Shown here: one piece after another, positions 35,284 to 43,547 of the stretch
Position numbering within the stretch: position 1 is the first letter of the stretch
How the letters are laid out: each line of letters begins with the position of its first letter
Source of the DNA: Megasphaera paucivorans
Lineage (GTDB): Bacteria; Bacillota; Negativicutes; Veillonellales; Megasphaeraceae
Direction: 5' to 3'
Assembly: GCF_900103535.1 (NCBI RefSeq)
Contig: NZ_FNHQ01000016.1
Coordinates: 1-64,000, forward strand
Length of the DNA stretch: 64,000 nucleotides
The notes under the pieces: model-generated
What the model was told of the DNA's origin: nothing
Seen by the model: the letters and a program-made list of their open reading frames with translations, nothing else
The model's database searches: none
Translations under genes and position numbers: made by a program

Positions 35284-38200
35284 CTATTTCTTTTGCTGAG
35301 TAATAACTTCAGTAATTGGGGCCTTCGTAACATGGTGTGGAATGAATGGATCATCATCAGGAGTAATCGCAGCTGACAGCCAACTCTCGGGGCCAATTTC
35401 CCATGCGTTTTTTATTTCAATATCATTTTTTAATATTGCATAATCAACGGCTAACTCTGGACGATTATCTTTTGGATTCATATAAGACGGCATAAGATAA
35501 TACTGTTTCCCTCGTTTTAGAATTATATCCTCAAAATTTTTAAAATTATCATCATTATTAGGGGTCATTCTTTGAAATCTATTAGCAGTAGTTATATATT
35601 TATTATTCCCAGACATCAGAACATCAAGGTTCGCCCCAAAAATCATTTTGTAATGAGAAAGATTATTTTTATTTATACCTTTTATTAACCCAACCGTTAT
35701 AATATTTTTTTCATCAACTTTACCAAACATAGAAATCCATTCTTTAAAAATTGAAATTCCTGCATCTTTATTTGTAAAAAATGGTGATAAAATAGGTATC
35801 CCTTCATAACGTTCCCGACTTCTGACAAAAATAACACCCTGCCATCTTGCTTTATTCCACAATGAAAGATTAATCATTGAAACTACTTCCATGTTTTTGT
35901 GTCTAATATTTTCTGGATCAAAAGTACCTGGTGGAAACGCATGCCAAGTTAATTTATTAAACTTCACTGCATCAGCGTCGTTTGAATGCAGATTATCCTG
36001 AAATTGTACTGGAATATTCCTTTTAAGTGTATAATCTGTATCATCCATAGATATAAAATTCATTAGAATCATGGAATTTTTACCAAATAAATCTTCAGTC
36101 AAGAAAATACTACCCGTAAAATCTAATGACCTATCAAATACATTATCTTCTTCGATCATTTTTTTTATCTGTGTTTTAGAATCCTTAAATATTAAGATGT
36201 GTGCCATCAATTTCGCGATGAAATCTAAGATAACCCTCTTAGTAAGGTGTTGCGCATGACAAAATTCTTCCTTATGAAAATCAGAACAAATTATGTTATA
36301 TTTTTGACTACCCACTTTATTATAAGATATTTTAAATTTTTCAGAAGCAACATATTTTACAAATATATGCACTTTGGGAGTAACACTAATAATCTGATCA
36401 ATAGGTGCTGTTGCAAGAAAACTCTCAAGTGCAGCCAAAATACTTTCTGATAATTCGATACATGGGAATTTTTGATCAGCTTCAATAATAATATTGCATC
36501 CTAAAATTTTTGACTGTAATAATTCAATATTATGCAATCCAAGTGTTGACACGTTGGTTATTTGGTCTTTTGCAGGTTGATTATACCAATCTTTCATAAA
36601 CTGATGAATTTCATTGGAATTTCGCCCTACAAAAAAAGATTTATCAATATAACCTAATGTATATTTCAAAGCAATAGATGCCATATATAATTGATATTTA
36701 TCCAGTAAATCAGGAAGTAATGATAATTTCGGCAATTGCTCAAATGGTACTCGCAAAAATAACATTCCTAAAATTGTATCAAATAAATCCATATTATTTT
36801 CAGTTTTATTTATTTTGCTTGTATCGTAACCAACTGAAGAAAGTAAGCAACAAGAAATATTATCCATCTTATGCCACGCAAGCAATTGAGGAATCCGTCC
36901 AAGCCTTAATTCTACCATTTTCATACTAGTAGAGGAGGCAACTAATACCGGACTTAAGCGGTCATATTTCATATAATCTATAAAGCCAATATAAAATGCA
37001 TTAAAGTAAAATCCTCTAGAGGCCCATAATAGATCCAAATTTTCACAAGCATGACCTATTAAGAAAAGAGCTAGCAAAAAATCTTCTTTACTTTCTTCTT
37101 TATACAAACTAAACACGGCTCTACCAATATAACGAACTGCCTTAAATGGTTTTTGATTAACTAATTGCTGCCCACGCGTTAATAAAAGTTTAGCAGATAT
37201 AATTTCTTGTTTTCTATTATTTGTCATCGCTACGATAGTTTCGAACAACTTATCAAAACTATTTGATTCTTCCACCTGTGGGGCTAGTTCCATAATGATT
37301 TTTGAGATTGTATCAAGGCTAAAATCAAGAACACCCTGACTTTCGGTGATAATAGAAGAAAGTTCCTCAAATAGTACATTAGCATCTTGACCAAGTAATA
37401 ACTTTACAAAAACATAATTTGCCTTAGCTTCCAAAGCTGAATTGGGACGATTTTTATCATTAATTAGTCTTTCATATTCGGATATTAGTTTCTCTGTATG
37501 CATTCTTATTCTTTTTTCACTGGAATTTTTTTTTGAAATTATAAATAAATTGATCCAAAGCTTCGTCAAACATTCTATATCATACACATTGCTTCCACCA
37601 ACAACAAGCTTTTCATAGTCACAATATTTATTATAGAATTCGTCAAATTCTTCATACCAATAATAAAGAGTCTGTGCTGATTCATAAACACATTCTTTTC
37701 GTTGAACAACTGTACCATATTTATCCGCTAGAATTATAGCTCTATTAAATTTTCCCATGGTTTCCGCAAGTGACCGCTCTAATTCTCTACTTAGTATTGC
37801 GGCATTAATGGCCATTTGGACTATAGATCCATTTTGAACCCCATCGGCAATTAAATTTTTTATCTCATTTTCTAAAGTATCTAATTCTTTTCTGCGTTTG
37901 TAATCTAAAGGTCCAACGTTTATTATTTCCTTAAAAGATTCAGACAATCCAAAAATTTCTGCAGCAACTTGTTCATTATGATTATTAAACACTTTATCCA
38001 ATAGCCATAGTCTGTCCAATATTTTAACTTGTACACTATATTTTTTTGTTAACTCATCTTCCGTAATAGCTCTTTTCTTATCGGGAACGTATTGATTGCT
38101 CATAAAAAAAATTGTTGTGTAATTTCTGTCAGTAGATAAAATATTTTTGACATCAGCTACAATTTTTGATTTCCAATCTTTCTTAGCACTAAATGCAAAT

Positions 38201-38529
38201 GCCCATCTTTCAGATGCAGCTTGTCTCCCAATTCCAACATACCAAGTTAATGCCGTGTTATCTGACACAGGATAAGTCTCAGAATCAACTTTGCTATCAC
38301 CACCACCAGTTGGGCCTGTCTGAGAGATTAAATTAGGACATATTTCTAGTTCAGCTAAACGTTTACAAAACAATTCAAATGTTTTCTCTTCGTTTCGATT
38401 TGTTAAACTTTCAAGGTAATAGTCAAAAAAATTCCTATCTAATTGTGCTTTTTGTAATTCAACAGAATCCGAAAATTGATTTGGTCTTCTTGATTTTAAA
38501 AAGTCATATGGAGATACTGACTTATCCAT
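35284..38529 (-). CDS. large Mrr-type nuclease plus helical-repeat protein, candidate defence factor
   Basis: 1081 residues. Near the N-terminus an Mrr/restriction-endonuclease-like core is visible: TFELFCKRLAE (residues 50-60), QTGPTGGGDSKVDSETYP (70-87) and WAFAFSAKKDWK (109-120), which follow the E...GGGDxxxD...xxK pattern. Residues 200-700 are predicted helical with TPR-like character and no obvious ATPase motif. The C-terminal region (about 850-1081) is a mixed alpha/beta unit with AFPPGTFDPENIRHKNMEVV. It is the only large gene between the two halves of uvrX. No partner methylase is linked. The layout of nuclease effector plus repeat sensor is typical of single-gene phage-defence proteins, but this is inference; no named system is matched. 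Confidence 0.6.
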   Translation of the reverse strand: MDKSVSPYDFLKSRRPNQFSDSVELQKAQLDRNFFDYYLESLTNRNEEKTFELFCKRLAELEICPNLISQTGPTGGGDSKVDSETYPVSDNTALTWYVGIGRQAASERWAFAFSAKKDWKSKIVADVKNILSTDRNYTTIFFMSNQYVPDKKRAITEDELTKKYSVQVKILDRLWLLDKVFNNHNEQVAAEIFGLSESFKEIINVGPLDYKRRKELDTLENEIKNLIADGVQNGSIVQMAINAAILSRELERSLAETMGKFNRAIILADKYGTVVQRKECVYESAQTLYYWYEEFDEFYNKYCDYEKLVVGGSNVYDIECLTKLWINLFIISKKNSSEKRIRMHTEKLISEYERLINDKNRPNSALEAKANYVFVKLLLGQDANVLFEELSSIITESQGVLDFSLDTISKIIMELAPQVEESNSFDKLFETIVAMTNNRKQEIISAKLLLTRGQQLVNQKPFKAVRYIGRAVFSLYKEESKEDFLLALFLIGHACENLDLLWASRGFYFNAFYIGFIDYMKYDRLSPVLVASSTSMKMVELRLGRIPQLLAWHKMDNISCCLLSSVGYDTSKINKTENNMDLFDTILGMLFLRVPFEQLPKLSLLPDLLDKYQLYMASIALKYTLGYIDKSFFVGRNSNEIHQFMKDWYNQPAKDQITNVSTLGLHNIELLQSKILGCNIIIEADQKFPCIELSESILAALESFLATAPIDQIISVTPKVHIFVKYVASEKFKISYNKVGSQKYNIICSDFHKEEFCHAQHLTKRVILDFIAKLMAHILIFKDSKTQIKKMIEEDNVFDRSLDFTGSIFLTEDLFGKNSMILMNFISMDDTDYTLKRNIPVQFQDNLHSNDADAVKFNKLTWHAFPPGTFDPENIRHKNMEVVSMINLSLWNKARWQGVIFVRSRERYEGIPILSPFFTNKDAGISIFKEWISMFGKVDEKNIITVGLIKGINKNNLSHYKMIFGANLDVLMSGNNKYITTANRFQRMTPNNDDNFKNFEDIILKRGKQYYLMPSYMNPKDNRPELAVDYAILKNDIEIKNAWEIGPESWLSAAITPDDDPFIPHHVTKAPITEVITQQKK

Positions 38530-38759
38530 TTTTCATAACCTCCTTGCTAAGCACGACATCCCTTCTGAAAAATCATACCACAAATTAAGAACGCTACAGA
38601 CAAATGCTCTCATAATAAGGCGTTTTTTAACTAAAAATTGTCTTATAGCGTCTTGGCACAATACAAAAAGTGAATAAAGACAAAGTTCGCTTTTTCTACA
38701 AAGATATTTCATTGTTTCTTTTGGCACAAAACATCCAATAAAGATACTTCGTTGACAAG

Positions 38760-39361
38760 TTAAAGCAAGGATACATTTCCCATTTTATTTTGTACTAAAT
38801 CTTGACATAGGATCATTCCTGCAGTCGCAGTAATACCTGTCGTATGAAACACATCCAGAATCATTTTCATTGCAAGTTCCCGCGGCGAAAGCTCATATGT
38901 TTTGAGGTATTGTGTCACATCCATAAATACTTCATCAATCGAATAGACGTGTATATCCTCGGGTGCAATGTACTTCAAGTAAATCTGATATATCTTCGTG
39001 ATGTATTTGACATACAGTCCTATCCGCGGCGGTGCCGTAATGTAATCCAATGATAATGCTGGCGAGACTTTCAACTTAGTATCATCAAAAGATGAATCTG
39101 TAAACGTATGTCCGGGAGCCATGAATTGCCGTTTTGCATTTGCTTCCTTGACCTTCCGCACAACTTCAAACAATCTTGCCCGTCCGGGAATACCGTATGC
39201 TTTTAGCGACGGAGAAACAGCAAGGCATATCGCCTTTTCCGTCCGGCTTTTATCGGCCACTACAAGGTGAGAGTCGTCAGGGGATCCAGCTTACGTTCCA
39301 CACGTTCAACGGAAGCGTAGAACGATTTCAAGTCAATAGCAATATAAATATGATTGTCCAT
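38760..39361 (-). pseudogene. uvrX 5' part (Y-family DNA polymerase), interrupted and frameshifted
   Basis: An ATG at 39361 with GGAG upstream starts MDNHIYIAIDLKSFYASVER, the Y-family polymerase N-terminus with the Asp metal ligand. Two extra bases near 39270 shift the frame, which then continues VVADKSRTEKAICLAVSPSL through YIAPEDIHVYSIDEVFMDVT (catalytic SIDE) to FHTTGITATAG. After this the family would continue with GIGTNLYLAK, but the frame diverges and ends at 38760. The gene's tail is at 35126-35226. About 3.5 kb with the 1081-residue gene sits in between and most of the little-finger coding region is missing. Confidence 0.85.
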
Positions 39362-39549
39362 AGTCACGGTCTCCTTGACGAGTGTTTTCACTTCTTATAT
39401 TCTATCACAATTAACGCCTGTTGCTCTACTTCAAATGCCTAAGCACTTATATAGTTGAAAATCGCGCTTCTACGTGCAGAATCAATCTTCTTTGTGTTGA
39501 GAAATACTAACATACCTGTAATAACAAAGAGAAGGGAGGTCCAACGACC
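39362..39549. promoter_or_regulatory. divergent region between uvrX and the excisionase-like genes
   Basis: 188 bp between genes read in opposite directions. It should hold promoters for both, but no clear -35/-10 pair can be named. A GGGAGG site serves the plus-strand gene at 39550. Confidence 0.35.
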
Positions 39550-39738
39550 ATGAAAGCAGTAGCAATCACTAAAACCGTACTTCATGTTTCTGATGCAGCA
39601 TGCCTTATGAATTGCAGTGCCGGCAAAGTATACAATTTAATCAGATCAGGAAACCTTGATGCCTACAAGGTTGGAAAAGCATGGTTGATCACCGTAGACG
39701 CCTTGGATAATTATCTGCACGTTAAAAGCCACCAGTAA
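39550..39738 (+). CDS. excisionase-family (MerR-like HTH) DNA-binding protein 1
   Basis: 62 residues. LHVSDAACLMNCSAGKVYNL and then IRSGNLDAYKVGKAWLIT is the winged helix-turn-helix of excisionase/AlpA-type proteins. GAAGGGAGG precedes ATG. It is on the plus strand, unlike nearly all large genes here, and is followed by a second gene of the same type 120 bp on. It could control integration or phage-like functions. Confidence 0.85.
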   Translation: MKAVAITKTVLHVSDAACLMNCSAGKVYNLIRSGNLDAYKVGKAWLITVDALDNYLHVKSHQ

Positions 39739-39858
39739 GCCATCACACTGATTTTTCCGGCATATGTACCATTTTCAAAACATTCATATATGATCTATAA
39801 CTCTTAAAAATTTATTAACATCATAATGATGAAAAATCAAAAAAAGAGGTGCATCATC

Positions 39859-40044
39859 ATGTTTGAAATGTACGAGGATCTCGTAACCGTCGAAGAGTTT
39901 GCTGATATGCTATCCATCGGAAAAAACGCTGCCTACAAGTTATTAGCATCCGGTAAAGTAAAGTGTTTTCGACAGAACCGCATTTGGAAAATTCCAAAAG
40001 AAGGAGTGATACAATATATCCGTGAACAAAGCCATTTGTCATAA
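39859..40044 (+). CDS. excisionase-family DNA-binding protein 2
   Basis: 61 residues from the ATG at 39859, chosen by AAGAGGTGCATCATC before it (the frame is open from 39826). DLVTVEEFADMLSIGKNAAY and LLASGKVKCFRQNRIWKIPK form an excisionase-type helix-turn-helix. It is a paralogue of the preceding gene in domain type but not a simple duplicate. A terminator hairpin follows at 40101-40126. Confidence 0.85.
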   Translation: MFEMYEDLVTVEEFADMLSIGKNAAYKLLASGKVKCFRQNRIWKIPKEGVIQYIREQSHLS

Positions 40045-40100
40045 AGTAATAAACTAAATGTCGCAGCATCACAAAAAAGAGGAATTGGGTAATATATATA

Positions 40101-40132
40101 AAGGACTTGGGCATTTCCAAGTCCTTATTTTA
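40101..40132 (+). terminator. terminator after the excisionase-like genes
   Basis: AAGGACTTGG, six-base loop, CCAAGTCCTT is a perfect 10-bp stem followed by ATTTTA. It is 56 bp after the plus-strand stop and borders iteron element C. Confidence 0.75.
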
Positions 40133-40135
40133 CGC

Positions 40136-40233
40136 TGTCCACATCGTCCTAATTGTCCTCGAGTTATAAAACCATCTAATATCCATTACTATGCCCTACC
40201 AAATTTAGGTGGACAATACGGACACATAGGACA
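40136..40233. repeat. bilateral iteron element, copy C
   Basis: Boxes TGTCC/CGTCC/TGTCC start at 40136, 40145 and 40154, and GGACA boxes at 40211, 40220 and 40229. The centre includes GTTATAAAACC and ATGCCCTACCAAATTT. It is 25 bp from the stop of the 688-residue gene. Copy D is a close direct repeat of it, also through the centre. Confidence 0.9.
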
Positions 40234-40258
40234 AACACACTCGCTACAGCAATCATTT

Positions 40259-42325
40259 TTATTTACCAAACAAATAAAGACATATCATTCTAAAATAAGG
40301 ATCTTCGACATGCTTATTACATGCGGTATATAAAGGTGTTCTTACTTGCTCATTTATGAGTGTATCAATATCATTTATCTTTGATAATAAATTATCCATA
40401 TCTTGTAATTCTCTAATTTTTTTTACTAATATATCCCCCATGAATTCCATACAATGCCCCCATTCCGGATAGCTCTGAGCCCACCCTAAATCATACATTA
40501 TCTGGGCATACACGAGTCCCCGTAAAAAATTGTATTCATGTGAGTCAGCATTTAAAAATTTAACCAATATTGTATGCAATGATCTTCCTTCTCTTCCTCT
40601 CTTTTTTCCATAATAATCCTGTACTGTTCCTACATCCCCCATTAAATTATCCATTGCTCTATCTTCCAATTGCATAATAGCTATCAAGATCTTTAAATCA
40701 CATTGAATTATTTTTTCCTTTTCTGGTAATCCGCTGTGATATTGGTCCATATATCGATAGTGTTTAACGGCCTTATTCAATATTTTCTTGAAATCATTAT
40801 GAATAAATTGCGAAGCTTCTTTTTGATGACATATTAAAAAACGATGCGCTTCTTTCATATTCCCCTTACCAAACGAAGCACACAGAGACACAAATATAGT
40901 TCGCTGATTAGCATTAATAGGTTGTACAACAGGTTGTGTCTGTCTATGATGTAATTTAGTTTCCGTAATCACAGAAATAGCTTTTTCTTTCACAAGTTCA
41001 ATAGCAAAAACTTGGAATAAGTATTCATCCGCAACTTTCACCAGTTGCACTGTATCATTTGTTTGACTTAATAAATCCTGCAAACATTGCGCAATATAAT
41101 GATAATATTGTCTACCCTGATCGTCTATATTACTTTTATATACATATTGCCCTACGTCATGGTTAGAAATTCCATGCATAAAATTCAAGCAATAATTTCT
41201 ATCTGTCTTCTGCATTATAAGCAGCTTCAAAATCAGCGCATAATACTGGTAGTATTGTATAACCTCATGCAAACATTGCCGTTTCACTTCTGTTAATAAA
41301 AATATCATAATTTCATTCTGCTGACGTTGTTCTTCAGTAAAGGGTTCTTCAGTAAAGGGTTCTTCAACATAATTTACCGGATTGCTAAATAAAGTTACAT
41401 GGGGATTACTTAAAAGTTTGTTCAAATTAAATGTGCATCGACTTTTATCATTATTGGAATGGTCGTTTTTCCTATCATCTATACCACTCTCCCCCCATTC
41501 ATACTGAATATATTCCAGCAAATTGCATAATTTCCAACACTGTGAGTTCTGATCACCTTTTAACTTTTGAAATTCCTGTAAAGATATATGGAATTGTTCG
41601 AATAAATTACAAATAGGAGAATCTTTATCTCTGCGATCCTGTATTCTTTTTTTTAATTTCTGGTAAGGACGGTATTCTTCTGGTTCTATTAAAGGATCGT
41701 TGAAATCATCTCCTGACGGTTCTTGCCATTTATCTTTATCAGATATTTCTTCAGGCGTATGTATATACTTATATACGTCTTGGCAGCAATAATCAAAAAT
41801 TGATTTACCATATTTTAAATGTACATGCTCCAAATAAAACTCAAGCAAAAATGCACCATGTACATCCCCAATCGCAGGTAACCAAAAGGGTATTTTAATG
41901 AGCTCTTTAAACTGTTTTTGATAAATAATTAGACATACATCTTCATTTTGATTGCTTTCTATTTCTTGAAGTATTTCCCTTGAAATTTTTACAATTTTTC
42001 TTAATCTTTTTGTAAGCTGTTTTTGAAACTGCTTTTTCTTATTGTGTACCCATTCGATTTTTCCAAACTTATCCAGTATAATGGATGAATTCAAGATCCA
42101 ATAAATAAAGTTGTTGATTGCTTGATTTTCACTTTCCATCGTACTCCTAAATATATCATCAGTTAAATTCTCCATTGACTTATACCATTCCTTCTCTGAA
42201 TAAAAAGAAAAGGGTAACACTACTCCATAAAGATGCACTGAAAAATTATTATAAAATTGCCTGGCATTGTAAAGAAAATCCTCGTATTTCTTATTAGCAT
42301 CATCATTAGTGCAATAATCATTCAT
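40259..42325 (-). CDS. 688-residue protein of unknown function
   Basis: A large intact frame with GAGGAG upstream of ATG 42325 and overlap ATGA with an upstream leader frame. It is mostly alpha-helical and rich in Lys, Gln, Asp and His, with no Walker, nuclease, methylase or membrane motifs I can name. Residues about 320-333 contain the short tandem EEPFTEEPFTEE, caused by a 15-bp DNA repeat. Both ends are flanked by iteron elements: C is 25 bp past the stop, D is 280 bp before the start. It could be a cargo, accessory replication or defence protein; nothing in the sequence decides between these. Confidence 0.7.
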   Translation of the reverse strand: MNDYCTNDDANKKYEDFLYNARQFYNNFSVHLYGVVLPFSFYSEKEWYKSMENLTDDIFRSTMESENQAINNFIYWILNSSIILDKFGKIEWVHNKKKQFQKQLTKRLRKIVKISREILQEIESNQNEDVCLIIYQKQFKELIKIPFWLPAIGDVHGAFLLEFYLEHVHLKYGKSIFDYCCQDVYKYIHTPEEISDKDKWQEPSGDDFNDPLIEPEEYRPYQKLKKRIQDRRDKDSPICNLFEQFHISLQEFQKLKGDQNSQCWKLCNLLEYIQYEWGESGIDDRKNDHSNNDKSRCTFNLNKLLSNPHVTLFSNPVNYVEEPFTEEPFTEEQRQQNEIMIFLLTEVKRQCLHEVIQYYQYYALILKLLIMQKTDRNYCLNFMHGISNHDVGQYVYKSNIDDQGRQYYHYIAQCLQDLLSQTNDTVQLVKVADEYLFQVFAIELVKEKAISVITETKLHHRQTQPVVQPINANQRTIFVSLCASFGKGNMKEAHRFLICHQKEASQFIHNDFKKILNKAVKHYRYMDQYHSGLPEKEKIIQCDLKILIAIMQLEDRAMDNLMGDVGTVQDYYGKKRGREGRSLHTILVKFLNADSHEYNFLRGLVYAQIMYDLGWAQSYPEWGHCMEFMGDILVKKIRELQDMDNLLSKINDIDTLINEQVRTPLYTACNKHVEDPYFRMICLYLFGK
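41329..41367. repeat. 15-bp tandem repeat inside the 688-residue gene
   Basis: The unit GTTCTTCAGTAAAGG occurs twice and then in part. It translates in the gene frame to repeated EEPFT. It keeps the frame, so it changes length in steps of five residues. Confidence 0.9.
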
Positions 42326-42528
42326 AAAAAACGCTCCTCATATTTAGCTGGCTCAACCCTATAATACTTATCCATCATCTTACCCACATTCAAACACATG
42401 TAAATGGTACAAATGAGAATAATCCTATTAATCTTCTTTATTATAACTGATATAACAAAAAAGAAAACACGTGTTACACATAATAAGTCCCAACTTTTTC
42501 TAAGATTAAATTTAATAAAATCAAGCAA
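42322..42528 (-). CDS. possible leader ORF upstream of the 688-residue gene
   Basis: A 68-codon frame from a TTG start, or a shorter one from an internal ATG, ends in TGA overlapping the next ATG (ATGA). The middle is very hydrophobic (VFFFVISVIIKKINRIILIC). No start has a strong ribosome site. It might act by translational coupling, or be chance. Little else can be said. Confidence 0.3.
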   Translation of the reverse strand: MLDFIKFNLRKSWDLLCVTRVFFFVISVIIKKINRIILICTIYMCLNVGKMMDKYYRVEPAKYEERFL

Positions 42529-42606
42529 AGACCTACTTCACATCAATAAATAGATAGTCCTTTAAAACCTTTTTAGAGTTATGATGTTACTGTTTCCGTT
42601 ACATGC

Positions 42607-42703
42607 CGTCCATATTGTCCTAACTGTCCGCAGGTTATAAAACCTATAATAACTACAATTATATGCCACTAAATTTTTACGGACATTGCGGACAAATAGG
42701 ACA
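42607..42703. repeat. bilateral iteron element, copy D
   Basis: Boxes CGTCC/TGTCC/TGTCC start at 42607, 42616 and 42625; GGACA boxes start at 42681, 42690 and 42699. The centre has GGTTATAAAACC and ATGCCACTAAATTTT, close to copy C in sequence and in orientation. On its right side it is only about 30 bp from the truncated reverse-transcriptase remnant. Confidence 0.9.
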
Positions 42704-42732
42704 AATACATTAAACTTTCCAATCTAAATAAT

Positions 42733-43480
42733 ACGACTCTTTTCTGAATGTATCTCCAGCTTACATTCCTGCATGCGTTCTTTTAGCGTTGACATGACTT
42801 TTTTGGCTTCTATTTGCGTTCGATAGTGTACAAGCTTATCATCAGCGGACCCATTTCAAATTTGGGTGTTTCCGCTCCATCCATCGATCAAACGCATAAT
42901 GCATACCATCAATTTGAAGGGAAACAACAAGGGAAAAAGACTGTCATTCAAAAAGGACGGCGATATATTTAAGCCCATTGGAACAGTATACAGCGGACGT
43001 TGCATGATACAAAAATATCGAACAGTACCGAATGACATGTTAATCATTTCTTGTCCGAACGATTGAGTTCACGGGGCATGGAATTGAGTAAGAAGGGCTC
43101 AGAACAGATCGCAAGGTTACGACGATGCGGTACAATGGCGGCATATGTCGAAGAAAGATTGATAGGGCGTACCTACCAAGAAACACCAACAGTATGGGAA
43201 TCCGCATTGAAAAACCAGATTGCCAAACACAGGTATTCATATTGCAATCAAACAGTTAATCAATACAGCATCGGATTGCTTGTTGCGCACTCCAGTTCGG
43301 ATGATATCCATAGTTACCATCCACAAATAGCGGCTCGTATATCGATCGCAGTACTTGGACGATTACTTGTTATATTACCCGATCTATGACCGTGGAAATA
43401 CTCAGTTGCCGCGCTGGACTTTCGCTCGTTACGACTTCGTCCATGCCGGTCGCACAAAAAAAAGGTTGCCGCATAAAGTG
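42733..43480 (-). pseudogene. decayed group II intron reverse transcriptase
   Basis: Several blocks of intron-encoded reverse transcriptase can be read on the minus strand in different frames: VIDRVI then QVIVQVLRSIYEPLFVDGNY (near 43390-43300) with GYHPNWSAQQAIR, SPSFLNDSLF/PLL traces, and HYAFDRWMERKHPNLKWVR at about 42910-42853, followed after a small deletion that removes the Y and A of YADD by DDKLVHYRTQIEAKKVMSTL and KERMQECKLEIHSEKSRII. A stop follows near 42733. Frameshifts and stops make it nonfunctional. It ends beside iteron element D. The missing 3' portion of such an intron is present at 16945-17155. Confidence 0.75.
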
Positions 43481-43547
43481 GATTTTCACTTCAGCAGCAG
43501 CCCCAGTGTAACAACATTGACTTGCATGCTGCTAGACCATGTGCGGC

